Source of the DNA: Candidatus Vondammii sp. HM_W22
Lineage (GTDB): Bacteria; Pseudomonadota; Gammaproteobacteria; Chromatiales; Chromatiaceae
Assembly: GCF_022530855.2 (NCBI RefSeq)
Contig: NZ_CP099567.1
Location: 2,790,001-2,854,000, forward strand
Reading direction: 5' to 3'
DNA length: 64,000 nt
Shown: positions 56,376-64,000 of the stretch, piece by piece
Numbering within the stretch: the first letter of the stretch is position 1
Layout of the letters: every line of letters begins with the position of its first letter
Notes under the pieces: model-generated
What the model was told of the DNA's origin: nothing
Database searches by the model: none
Seen by the model: only the letters and a program-made list of their open reading frames with translations
Position numbers and translations under genes: made by a program

Positions 56376-58115
56376 CTAGCTTCTACCAACCGTAAACTGA
56401 ATCTGATACAATTTCTTGTATAACCCATCCTGAGCTAGCAACTCCCGATGCGAGCCTAGCTCAACAATTTCTCCTCGGTCCAGCACCACAATCCGGTCGG
56501 CCTGCTCAATTGTAGAAAGTCTATGGGCAATGGTAATGGTCGTACGCCCTCTTCGAAGGGCGTCCATAGCCAATTGAATCTTCTGTTCAGACTCGGCATC
56601 AAGGGCCGATGTCGCCTCATCAAAGATCAAAATAGGTGCATCTTTCAGCAGCGCCCTGGCAATGGCGATACGCTGGCGCTGGCCTCCGGACAATCGTATG
56701 CCATTATCGCCAATGATCTCATTCATTCCATCGGGCATGGCTTCGATGAACTCGAGTGCATTGGCAGCCTTTGCGGCATCCCTGACGGCGTCATCAGAGA
56801 CCTCATTCATGGTGCCATATGCGATGTTTGCCCTGATTGTGTCGTTAAACAAGGTGATTTTCTGGCTGACTAGGGCGATATTCGATCTGAGATCATCCAG
56901 CTTCAATTCTGCAATATCGATATCATCCAGCAGAATACGCCCCTCTGATGGTTGATAAAAACGGGGTAGCAGATTGGTTAGTGTTGTTTTGCCGCAGCCT
57001 GATGGGCCTACTAAGGCAATATTCTCACCGGGCGAGACGGTGAGAGCGATGTTTTTCAGTGCAGGGTCCTTTACAGGGGAGAATCGGTGCTCGACTCCTT
57101 CCCATGCCAATTTCCCTTTTGCCTTCTTCAGCCGTTGTTTTCCATGATCTTGCTCTGTTTCCTGATCGAGGAAGGTAAACACGCTTTCGGCAGCTGCAAG
57201 CCCGCGCTGTAGTTCAGCATTTATACCGGTCAGCTTTTTCAGGGGAGAGAGTAACATGGCCATGGCACCAAAAAAGGCGACAAATTCACCCACGGTAAAT
57301 CCCCCGACAAACGATTGCTGTGCTGCAAGATAGGCCATAAGGGCCAAGCCTGATACGGCGAGAAGCTGGATAAACTGGACGTTGGCAGTAGTGGCCACGA
57401 CGTTTTTTACGCGATACAACCTCACCTTGTTGGCCGTTTCGTCAAAACGGCCAGATTCATATTTTTGACCGGCAAAAAGTTTGATTACTTTATGTCCGTT
57501 GATCACCTCTTCAAGAATATGGGTCATATTACCCATGCGGGCCTGGAGCGTGCGGCTGATCTCTCTCAGGCGCTTGCTGATCATTTGTACCATGATAGCA
57601 ACGATGGGTATCAAAGCGAAGGCGATAAGTGCCAGTCTCCAGTTGATATAGAGAATCAGGCCTAGAAGGCCGATAATCGACAGGGAATCTCGTACTAAAA
57701 TGATAAGAACACGGGATGCGGCCTGAGTAAGCTGCTCTACGTCAAAGGTTATTTTTGAGAGCGTGACGCCGGACACACTCTGATCATAGTATTTGGTTGG
57801 CAGGGTCAGCAGTCTCTGGAGCATGAGTTGCCTCAGGCCGAATACCACTTTTGTTGCAACATTCTCCATTGTAATCGTGCTGATAAACGTAGAGATGCCC
57901 CTTGCTACGAACAGCAGGACCAGCAGAATTGGCATCAGAGCAATCATATCGGGATCTTTTTCCACAAAACTGCCGTCCAGAAGCGGTTTGAGTAAGGCGG
58001 GCATGGCGGGTTGTGTCGCCGCCATGATGATGGTTGCGAAAATTGAAATGGAGAATAGCTTCCAGTGGGGACGGACGTAAGTCAGGAGGCGGATGTATTG
58101 ATGGTAGGTGGACAT
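56376..58115 (-). CDS. msbA: Lipid A export ABC transporter (permease/ATPase) MsbA
   Basis: A 579-residue half-transporter. Six membrane helices fill residues about 15-310 (LFSISIFATIIMAATQPAMP, MPILLVLLFVARGISTFIS, LLGLILYINWRLALIAFALI and others). The ATPase domain has Walker A GPSGCGKTTLTNLL near residue 372, Q-loop LVSQKITLFNDTIRANIAYG, signature LSGGQRQRIAIARALL near 477, Walker B PILIFDEATSALD near 497, and H-loop TITIAHRLSTIEQADRIVVL. MsbA flips core-lipid A across the inner membrane. It is first of a minus-strand run msbA-acyltransferase-GT4-wecB, suggesting a lipid A/LPS assembly operon. Confidence 0.96.
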   Translation of the reverse strand: MSTYHQYIRLLTYVRPHWKLFSISIFATIIMAATQPAMPALLKPLLDGSFVEKDPDMIALMPILLVLLFVARGISTFISTITMENVATKVVFGLRQLMLQRLLTLPTKYYDQSVSGVTLSKITFDVEQLTQAASRVLIILVRDSLSIIGLLGLILYINWRLALIAFALIPIVAIMVQMISKRLREISRTLQARMGNMTHILEEVINGHKVIKLFAGQKYESGRFDETANKVRLYRVKNVVATTANVQFIQLLAVSGLALMAYLAAQQSFVGGFTVGEFVAFFGAMAMLLSPLKKLTGINAELQRGLAAAESVFTFLDQETEQDHGKQRLKKAKGKLAWEGVEHRFSPVKDPALKNIALTVSPGENIALVGPSGCGKTTLTNLLPRFYQPSEGRILLDDIDIAELKLDDLRSNIALVSQKITLFNDTIRANIAYGTMNEVSDDAVRDAAKAANALEFIEAMPDGMNEIIGDNGIRLSGGQRQRIAIARALLKDAPILIFDEATSALDAESEQKIQLAMDALRRGRTTITIAHRLSTIEQADRIVVLDRGEIVELGSHRELLAQDGLYKKLYQIQFTVGRS

Positions 58116-58250
58116 TGGAGAGAGATTATAAACTAGTAACTAGTTGAGCTGAATAGGAAAATACAAGAAGTAAAGTTGTGCGAATAATCACTGAGTTGGT
58201 GCTGAGCTTGCGAAGCCCGACAACATCTCTCGCGACCGTACTGCACTACA

Positions 58251-58295
58251 CCGCACCGCACCGCACCGCACCGCACCGCACCGCACCGCACCGCA
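58251..58295. repeat. Pentanucleotide tandem repeat (CCGCA)9
   Basis: Nine uninterrupted CCGCA units occupy 58251-58295, preceded by degenerate units (CTGCACTACA). They lie about 135 bases upstream of the msbA start and directly before the IS256-II left end. Such short tandem repeats can change copy number by slippage and so alter promoter spacing; here that is only a possibility. Confidence 0.85.
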
Positions 58296-58301
58296 AAAAT
58301 T

Positions 58302-59085
58302 GAGCCTGTAAAGTTTTCTGTGTAACAGCCAAGGTCAAATATATACCGCTAAGCGTTCTACGAACTCAATCATAAATCTATTCAGTGCTGGTTCCCAATG
58401 ACGGATCGGCATTGTCCACTTTTTCGATGAGACCTGAATTGCTAGGTAGATGACCTTCTTCGCCGAGTCATCGGTTGGAAACAACTTCCGCTTTTTGATC
58501 GCTTTGCGAATGACGCTGTTCAGCGACTCAATGGCGCTGCTCGTGCAGATCACTTTTCATCTGTCCTCCCGGTAGTTGAACAGCGTGTTGAGATTCTGCC
58601 AATGGGCACTCCAGGAGCGGCTGATCCGGGGGTGTTTGTTGTCCCATCGGTCAGAGAATTTATCCTGCGCCGGTAAAGCTTCTTCCTCGGTGATGGACTG
58701 GTAACTCTTTTTCAAATCAGCCGCCACAGGCTTGTAGTCTTTCCAGGGCAGCTACTTCATCGAGTTCCGTAGCATATGCACAATTATAGAGCTGGATATT
58801 CGGGAAAGCCGGGTTGATGGCATCAGGAAAGCCTTTTAAGCTATCGACACAGGCAATCAAAATATCCTTCACACCGCGGTTTTGAAGCTCTGTCAGCAGG
58901 TTCAGCCAGAATTTGGCACCCTCATCTCCGACAGCCACATCCCCAATAATTCCTTGTGGCCTTCCAGGTTAACGCCCAGAGCGAGATAAATTGCTTTGTT
59001 GATCACTTTCTTGTCGATTATCTGCCTATCCTCTCCCTTGTTTGGGTTTAATGATAGGCAGTTACACAGAATTTAGGACAGTCTC
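58302..59085 (-). mobile_element. IS256-II, deleted copy with both ends
   Basis: The left end GAGCCTGTAAAGTTTTCTGT is at 58302, and the right end, inverted, is GAGACTGTCCTAAATTCTGT finishing at 59085. Transposase pieces on the minus strand are 58717-58938 (EGAKFWLNLLTELQNRGVKD, LIACVDSLKGFPDAINPAFP) and 58335-58553 (SSAIESLNSVIRKAIKKRKL, KKWTMPIRHWEPALNRFMIE), a Mutator-type enzyme. At 784 bp it is far shorter than a normal IS256 element, so the N-terminal part has been lost. There are frameshifts near 58560-58740. Confidence 0.85.
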
Positions 59086-59242
59086 TGAACGGTCCGAAAA
59101 AGAGAACACGATCCTGTGTGCGAACCTTGCAAAAGAGGCCTGAACGAGTAAAAAGTTACTTCAGTGCGACACACACAAGGTACGCTGCCTGATTAATAGC
59201 TGGCAATTTCATGCGAAAGGAGATAGATAGAGCCTGCCTGCC

Positions 59243-60562
59243 TTAGGCCATTATCAGGGTATCAAATTGCTCTTTATAGACCCCGCGGGAATCAACAATC
59301 AGTCGTGAGTTCTCCCTGATAAGCTCATAATCAAATGCCTTGTGGTTGGTCGCAACGAGAACACAATCAAATTCACGGAGCATTTCAGCAGAAAGTTCAA
59401 CGCTCTTCAGATCGAAACGAAACTTCCGCATCTTGGGAAACTCCGGCACGTGTGGATCTGAATAAGATATTATGGCCCCCTTCTTCTCGAGCAATTTCAT
59501 CAGTTCAGCAGATGGAGATTCACGCATATCGTCCACATCCGGCTTGTACGCAATGCCAAGAACGAGAATACTGCTACCGTTAATTGCTTTTCCTGCTGCA
59601 TTTAGGCCATCTGCCAGCTTGCCAATCACCCACGGCGGCATTGAAGTATTCACTTCTCCTGCTAGTTCAATAAACCGTGTATTTAGGCCATATTCACGGG
59701 CCTTCCAGGTCAGATAGAAGGGGTCGATGGGAATGCAGTGGCCGCCCAGGCCGGGGCCTGGGTAATAGGGGGTGAAACCAAAGGGCTTGGTAGCCGCGGC
59801 GGCGATCACCTCATGGATATTCACACCCATCTTGTCGGCGACGATTTTCATCTCGTTAACCAAGCCAATATTGACTGCTCGATGGATATTCTCGAGCAGC
59901 TTGGTCATCTCTGCCGCCCTTGTGGAGCTGACGGGAACCACTTGGTCAATAGCCTGTTCGTACAAGGCAACCCCTACCTCAAGACAGACCGGCGTGTGTC
60001 CACCACAGACTTTTGGGATGGTGCGTGTTTCAAAGTTCGGGTTACCCGGGTCTTCCCGCTCCGGGGAGTAGACCAAGAATAGCTCTTTCCCAACCGTTAA
60101 TCCGCCAGACTCCATGCGCGGCAACAACTCTTCTTCAGTGGTCCCGGGGTAAGTTGTACTCTCCAGTGACAGAACCTGCCCCTTGCGAAGGTAAGGTGTG
60201 ACAGCATCCATTGTGCTAGTCACATAGCTAAGGTCGGGCACGTGGTGCTTGTCCAACGGGGTCGGAACACAAAGGATAAGCGCATCCGCCTCGGATGAGC
60301 GGGAAAAATTGCTCGTCGCCTCAAAACCTTGCTCCTTCGCCTTCCGGATATGCGCGGATGAAATGTGCTCAATATAGCTTTGACCTGCATTAAGACTTGT
60401 AGCTTTCTCCTCATCAATATCGATACCGATAACCTTATAGCCAATTTCGGCGTAACGAATCATTAGGGGGAGCCCCACATAACCCAGGCCGAAAATACCA
60501 ATTACTGCTTCCTTGTTGCGGAGCTTCTCGATCAAATGTTTTTTTATTTTCGATGAGGTCAT
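59243..60562 (-). CDS. Nucleotide-sugar dehydrogenase, UDP-N-acetylglucosamine 6-dehydrogenase (WbpA) type
   Basis: A 439-residue enzyme counted from the Met at 60562 ([20 protein letters not shown]), with AAGGAA upstream. The open frame begins at 60673 but would add 37 residues not typical of the family. Rossmann motif [57 protein letters not shown]; the group-specific [14 protein letters not shown]; catalytic Cys in [20 protein letters not shown] near residue 274; and [20 protein letters not shown]. The SPER.DPGN and GGHCIPIDP wording places it with WbpA-type UDP-HexNAc dehydrogenases rather than Ugd. It makes a UDP-N-acetylhexosaminuronic acid for the polysaccharide. Confidence 0.9.
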   Translation of the reverse strand: MTSSKIKKHLIEKLRNKEAVIGIFGLGYVGLPLMIRYAEIGYKVIGIDIDEEKATSLNAGQSYIEHISSAHIRKAKEQGFEATSNFSRSSEADALILCVPTPLDKHHVPDLSYVTSTMDAVTPYLRKGQVLSLESTTYPGTTEEELLPRMESGGLTVGKELFLVYSPEREDPGNPNFETRTIPKVCGGHTPVCLEVGVALYEQAIDQVVPVSSTRAAEMTKLLENIHRAVNIGLVNEMKIVADKMGVNIHEVIAAAATKPFGFTPYYPGPGLGGHCIPIDPFYLTWKAREYGLNTRFIELAGEVNTSMPPWVIGKLADGLNAAGKAINGSSILVLGIAYKPDVDDMRESPSAELMKLLEKKGAIISYSDPHVPEFPKMRKFRFDLKSVELSAEMLREFDCVLVATNHKAFDYELIRENSRLIVDSRGVYKEQFDTLIMA

Positions 60563-60903
60563 GCCTGATAATTTCCTTGATACCAAGTTTGCAAAATTTA
60601 CAATTCCATTTAACTTGGCTAATGTAGCCATGATAAAATTCCCATTGTCACCAATTGCGGTACCTCTTACCATATCACAAACTAGAGTCTGCGCAGTGAG
60701 TTAGACTGCCACCGTTTGGTATAAAATGCCCCTACCGACGACCGGATCGGATGCGCCGGCGATGGCAGAACAGTACCTTCTCAATTCGCAATAACGACAA
60801 TAACGCGCTTCTTGCAAAGTGCAAAAAAACCTTAACAGAATCAGGTTAATCACCAGGAAGATACTGCCTGATCCAGACAGTGGAGGTATCAACACGCCTC
60901 GCC

Positions 60904-60933
60904 CGGCTATCGTTTAATCGATAGCCGTTTTTT
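60904..60933 (+). terminator. Rho-independent terminator-like hairpin
   Basis: CGGCTATCG at 60904-60912 and CGATAGCCG at 60919-60927 form a perfect 9-bp stem with a 6-base loop, followed by TTTTTT on the plus strand. No gene on the plus strand reads into it now; the upstream 60710-60900 has no recognised gene. It lies across the stop codon of a transposase remnant on the other strand. Confidence 0.75.
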
Positions 60934-61044
60934 CCTGATCGAACTTCCCTTCAACCGGAATACGCTGCAGGTACGCCTCATGTCGTTGTGCCTTCAAACG
61001 CCTCAGTTCTTCCCGGTTCGCTTTGGTGACTCTCTTTGGCCCCG
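60914..61044 (-). pseudogene. IS1182-like transposase C-terminal scrap
   Basis: The minus strand encodes PKRVTKANREELRRLKAQRH, then EAYLQRIPVEGKFDQEKTAI and D-stop. Related transposases carry 'R.P.EGKFGQGK' near the C-terminus. Only about 42 codons remain between the terminator hairpin and the IS256-I end at 61045. Confidence 0.5.
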
Positions 61045-61782
61045 GAGTTATAGTCAAATCTGGTGTTTAGTCAGTTGAATCAAGCGGCGACCTGATCGAC
61101 TCTTGCTACCTCAACACCCTCTTTAAATTTGATTCCGGTTATCACCTTCGCCAGGTAATCGAAACCCCGTAATCGTCTCCACGTCTTCTCGGCACACAGG
61201 CCGAGTTTGAACATCATGTGTAGCATGCCGTCACGCGATAGGCAGCCCTTGGAACGCCTGGTTCGATGGCGAATTGTCCCGAAGGTGGATTCAATCGGAT
61301 TGCTGGTCCGAATGCTCTGCTAGTGCTGCGCAGGAAATTGATAGAAAGCCATCAGTTCCTCTCGGTCTTTGTGCAGATAGATGACAGCCTTCGGATACTT
61401 TGGCTCATACGTTTTGATAAACAGATCAAAGGCCTTTTCCGCATCGGCCTGGGTCTCCGACTGCCAGATGTTATGCAGTGCCTGCTTCGCTTTCGGCTGA
61501 GCTGACCTTGGCAGGCAGTTCAGCACGTTCATGGTCTTGTGCATCCAGCAGCGCTGCCGGCGCGTCTCCGGATACACTTCCTCCAGCGCAGCCCGGAATC
61601 CCATGGCACCGTCACCGATCGCCAATTTTGGCGGGGTCAGTCCGCGTGACTTCAGTTTCAACAGTACCTCCCGCCAGCTCTGTGTGGACTCCCGTACACC
61701 ATCCTCAATTGCCAGAAAATGCTTCTCACCACGCTCATTCACGCCGATCACCACCAGGGCACACAGCTTCGTCTGCTCTGCT
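61045..61782 (-). mobile_element. IS256-I copy 4, C-terminal part, truncated by IS3-A
   Basis: The end GAGTTATAGTCAAATCTGGT is at 61045. The minus strand gives AEQTKLCALVVIGVNERGEK, HFLAIEDGVRESTQSWREVL, LKSRGLTPPKLAIGDGAMGF, EVYPETRRQRCWMHKTMNVL and KDREELMAFYQFPAQH-stop, with the conserved CWxHK block. The first half of the gene was replaced by IS3-A copy 2 at 61783. The stop at 61320 replaces a Trp seen in copy 3. Confidence 0.88.
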
Positions 61783-61856
61783 TGACCTTTCCCCCAAAAA
61801 TAGAGCCATGACAAGGATGAGATTTCCAATTAGTCTGTGTATTAGGAGATCTCAAC

Positions 61857-62123
61857 ATGAAGAAGAAGCGTTACAGAGAAGAGCAAATTATTGGTGCCAT
61901 CAAGCAGCATGAGTCAGGGGTAAAAGTTGATGACATTTGTCGTCAGTTCGGCATTTCAACCGGGTGCTTTTATAACTGGCGAAGCAAATACGCCGGGATG
62001 GATGTCTCAGAAGCCAAACGGCTCAAAGAGCTTGAAAGCGAAAACAACAAGCTTAAGAAGTTACTTGCCGAGAAAATGCTTGAAGCTGAGGCGATGAAGG
62101 ATGTGCTCTCAAAAAAGTGGTAA
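61857..62123 (+). CDS. IS3-A OrfA (DNA-binding)
   Basis: An 88-residue protein: helix-turn-helix YREEQIIGAIKQHESGVKVD with DICRQFGISTGCFYNWRSKY, then a coiled coil (AKRLKELESENNKLKKLLAE) and the end DVLSKKW within TCAAAAAAGTGGTAA, the expected frameshift site. The equivalent in copy 1 carries a stop at the Arg of NWRSK. Confidence 0.9.
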   Translation: MKKKRYREEQIIGAIKQHESGVKVDDICRQFGISTGCFYNWRSKYAGMDVSEAKRLKELESENNKLKKLLAEKMLEAEAMKDVLSKKW

Positions 62124-62935
62124 AGCCTGCTGATAGAAAACAAATCGTGAGCTACCTTAAGTCGCGGTTCAAATTAAGTGAGCGTAGAGCTTGCCAATTA
62201 GTAGGCTTAAGTAGAACCGCTTTTCGGTACGTTACTCAATGGGGAAAAGATGAGCCTCTACGCAAACGGTTACTTGAGCTGGCAAAAAAGCATCCGAGTT
62301 ATGGTTATTTGTTTTTACATGGCCTCCTGAGAGGAGAGGGGCTTGTGAAAAACAAGAAGCGGACCTACCGAGTCTATAACGAAGAAGGTCTTCAAGTGAG
62401 GACTAAAAAACGCAAGAAGATAATACGACCAAGAATGCCAACGATTATGCCCATTGGTAAAAATATACGCTGGTCAATGGATTTTGTCAGTGATCAGTTG
62501 GCTAATGGTCGCCGCTTTCGAGTATTTAATGTGATTGATGATTACTCAAGAGAAGTTATTGGCCAGCTCTCTGACTTCTCGATCAATGGTCACCAGGTCG
62601 CTCGTTTTTTAACTCAGGTAATTGAGCTAAGGAGCGCTCCGGATCAAATAATCTGCGACAACGGTACTGAGTTTACTAGCAAGGCGATGTTCTACTGGCA
62701 AAAAGAAAGTGGCGTTAAGCTAGGTTTTATTCAGCCAGGTAAGCCTACTCAGAATGCGTTTGTAGAAAGCTTAAACGGTAAATTCAGAAATGAACGCTTA
62801 AATCAGCATTGGTTCAGGTCCATTGATGACGCTAGACATGAAATTGATCAATGGCGAGAGCACTACAATCACGTGCGGCCTCATAGCGCATTAAATTATT
62901 TGTCACCTGTGGCCTTTGTGAATAGGGCCGCTTAG
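62117..62935 (+). CDS. IS3-A OrfB transposase (integrase-like)
   Basis: A 272-residue rve-type DDE transposase. HTH_21 region KLSERRACQLVGLSRTAFRY; first Asp in IRWSMDFVSDQLANGRRFRV; second Asp in QIICDNGTEFTSKAMFYWQK; Glu in PTQNAFVESLNGKFRNERLN; C-terminal HYNHVRPHSALNYLSPVAFV. It is uninterrupted, unlike copy 1, which is frameshifted after LLRGEG. Confidence 0.92.
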   Translation: MVKPADRKQIVSYLKSRFKLSERRACQLVGLSRTAFRYVTQWGKDEPLRKRLLELAKKHPSYGYLFLHGLLRGEGLVKNKKRTYRVYNEEGLQVRTKKRKKIIRPRMPTIMPIGKNIRWSMDFVSDQLANGRRFRVFNVIDDYSREVIGQLSDFSINGHQVARFLTQVIELRSAPDQIICDNGTEFTSKAMFYWQKESGVKLGFIQPGKPTQNAFVESLNGKFRNERLNQHWFRSIDDARHEIDQWREHYNHVRPHSALNYLSPVAFVNRAA

Positions 62936-63104
62936 AATGAATTATCTCATCCAAGTCTTGGTATTAAGGTGGGGGAAAGGTCAGGATTTTAGCACTAGAA
63001 ACGGAAGAATATCTACTTGGAATATTGGTACCCCACCTCATACCCACCAATCTCTGCAACTTGGTGACACAAAATGAAACATCCTGAACAACGGCAGGCA
63101 ATAA

Positions 63105-63137
63105 AAAAGCCAGGAAATCAATGACTTCCTGGCTTTT
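63105..63137 (-). terminator. Terminator downstream of groL
   Basis: AAAAGCCAGGAA at 63105-63116 pairs with TTCCTGGCTTTT at 63126-63137, a perfect 12-bp stem with a 9-base loop. On the minus strand it is followed by a T-run. It lies about 40 bases after the groL stop. Confidence 0.9.
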
Positions 63138-63177
63138 GAAACGCTATGAGCGTTGCTGAACAGGCCACATTGATGAT

Positions 63178-64000
63178 TTACATCATGCCACCCATACCAC
63201 CCATATCAGGAGCAGCGCCGCCAGCATTATCCTGGGGCTCATCAGCCACCATTGCCTCGGTGGTGATCATCAGACCAGCAACTGAAGCAGCGTTCTGCAA
63301 CGCAATGCGGGTTACCTTGGTTGGGTCGAGAATACCCATCTCAACCATATCACCGTAAGTGTCGTTGGCAGCATTAAAGCCGAGGTTACCCTCGCTCTCT
63401 CTCACCTTGTTAACAACAACTGAGGCTTCGCCGCCGGCATTGACAACGATCTGGCGCATTGGCTCTTCCATCGAGCGTGCAGCGATGACGATACCAATAT
63501 CCTGGTCATGGTTGTCGCCTTTCAGGTCTTTCAGGCTTGACAGTGCGCGAATCAGTGCCACACCGCCGCCAGGCACCACACCCTCTTCAACAGCAGCGCG
63601 AGTAGCGTGCAACGCGTCTTCGACACGGGCTTTCTTCTCTTTCATCTCGACTTCAGTGGCAGCACCAACCTTGATCAAAGCCACACCGCCCGCCAGTTTA
63701 GCAACGCGCTCCTGCAACTTTTCACGATCATAGTCAGAGCTGGTCTCTTCAATCTGAGCGCGAATCTGCTCGACTCGAGCCTTGATATCACCTTCGGCAC
63801 CAGCACCATCGATAATGGTGGTTTCATCTTTGGTTATCTGAACCTTCTTGGCAGTACCCAGTTCGTTAAGGGTTGCCTTCTCCAGGGTCAGACCAACTTC
63901 TTCAGCGATCACGGTACCGCCGGTAAGAATAGCTAGATCCTGCAACATCGCTTTACGGCGATCGCCAAAACCAGGTGCCTTCACAGCACACACCTTGACG
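63178..64000 (-). CDS. groL: Chaperonin GroEL, C-terminal half (partial)
   Basis: The frame is open from the right edge to a TAA at 63178-63180, giving about 273 residues of the 60-kDa chaperonin: [100 protein letters not shown] and the GGM tail ([10 protein letters not shown]). GroEL rings with GroES fold cytosolic proteins using ATP. The N-terminal half lies beyond the window. The gene is conserved without lesions and carries its own terminator. Confidence 0.98.
   Translation of the reverse strand, partial: VKVCAVKAPGFGDRRKAMLQDLAILTGGTVIAEEVGLTLEKATLNELGTAKKVQITKDETTIIDGAGAEGDIKARVEQIRAQIEETSSDYDREKLQERVAKLAGGVALIKVGAATEVEMKEKKARVEDALHATRAAVEEGVVPGGGVALIRALSSLKDLKGDNHDQDIGIVIAARSMEEPMRQIVVNAGGEASVVVNKVRESEGNLGFNAANDTYGDMVEMGILDPTKVTRIALQNAASVAGLMITTEAMVADEPQDNAGGAAPDMGGMGGMM

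Larger units (their letters stand above)
61783..62983 (+). mobile_element. IS3-A copy 2 (IS3 family), coding frames intact
   Basis: The ends are TGACCTTTCCCCCAAAAATA at 61783 and, inverted, TGACCTTTCCCCCACCTTAA ending at 62983 (1201 bp); the first 14 bases are identical. orfA and orfB overlap by 7 bases. No target duplication is visible: the left flank is IS256-I and the right flank is unrelated. The following 62984-63104 contains no gene that I recognise. Confidence 0.93.

Noticed and set aside
58251-58295. CCGCA repeat as part of a CRISPR or of an IS256-II target duplication
   Set aside because: The 5-bp units are a simple tandem repeat without spacers, and the sequence does not recur at the right IS256-II end (59086 onward).
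1-64000. CRISPR arrays, tRNA or rRNA genes
   Set aside because: I saw no regularly spaced repeats with unique spacers and no tRNA- or rRNA-like sequence. I could not run a covariance search, so a divergent tRNA or small RNA could be missed.

Overview
The window looks like a chromosomal segment of a chemolithoautotrophic, probably sulfur-oxidising gammaproteobacterium. A form II RuBisCO gene (cbbM) lies divergent to a LysR regulator (cbbR) and is followed by the RuBisCO activase pair cbbQ/cbbO. The housekeeping genes (dxs, priA, argS, a SPOR-domain gene, msbA, groL) are of gammaproteobacterial type. The very high load of broken insertion sequences would fit a host-associated or recently bottlenecked lineage. 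That, and sulfur oxidation itself, are inferences; no sulfur-oxidation gene is in the window.

Layout. (1) 0-10.7 kb is an ordinary core region: a partial ion-transporter gene behind a CBS-domain gene, a DUF945 protein, dxs, then cbbR<->cbbM-cbbQ-cbbO with a 9-bp inverted repeat in the divergent promoter and a strong terminator between cbbM and cbbQ. (2) 10.7-16.2 kb is a graveyard: a collapsed Mu-like prophage (pieces of a small early protein, MuA, tape measure, gp44, gp48 and tail fibre, still in Mu order), IS5 scraps, a broken polar amino-acid ABC ATPase gene and a broken ketosamine-kinase gene. (3) 16.2-21.5 kb: an AT-rich gap with a palindromic pair of perfect DnaA boxes, then priA, argS and a SPOR gene. 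An IS begins directly after the SPOR stop, where hslVU would usually follow. (4) 21.5-61 kb is a surface-polysaccharide locus cut up by IS elements. Its islands are UDP-xylose synthase / CMP-sugar synthetase / a CBS-NeuB-SAF-TIM-barrel fusion; manC; ugd with a truncated epimerase; a capsule-type protein plus a GT2; a CgeB-like glycosyltransferase; and wecB, GT4, an LpxL-type acyltransferase, msbA and a UDP-GlcNAc-type dehydrogenase. (5) 61-64 kb: IS256 and IS3 copies, then the 3' part of groL with its terminator.

Mobile DNA. The families I could separate by content are labelled: IS5-A (four copies), IS5-B (at least five), IS5-C and IS5-D, an IS427-type IS5, IS3-A (two copies plus a scrap), IS3-B (two intact copies), IS3-C and IS3-D scraps, IS256-I (four copies plus an end), IS256-II (one deleted copy plus three scraps), ISL3 (two), IS30 (two scraps), an IS4/IS701-like DDE element (two), an IS1182-like scrap, and a 160-bp palindromic MITE nested in an IS with a TTAG target duplication. 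Only IS3-B and the 61.8-kb IS3-A copy look potentially active.

How the genes work together. cbbR/M/Q/O form a CO2-fixation module: regulator, enzyme and activase. The polysaccharide genes supply GDP-mannose, UDP-glucuronate, UDP-xylose, UDP-ManNAc/UDP-GlcNAc-uronate and a CMP-nonulosonate-like sugar, plus transferases. The acyltransferase and MsbA handle lipid A acylation and export. No tRNA, rRNA or CRISPR array was seen.
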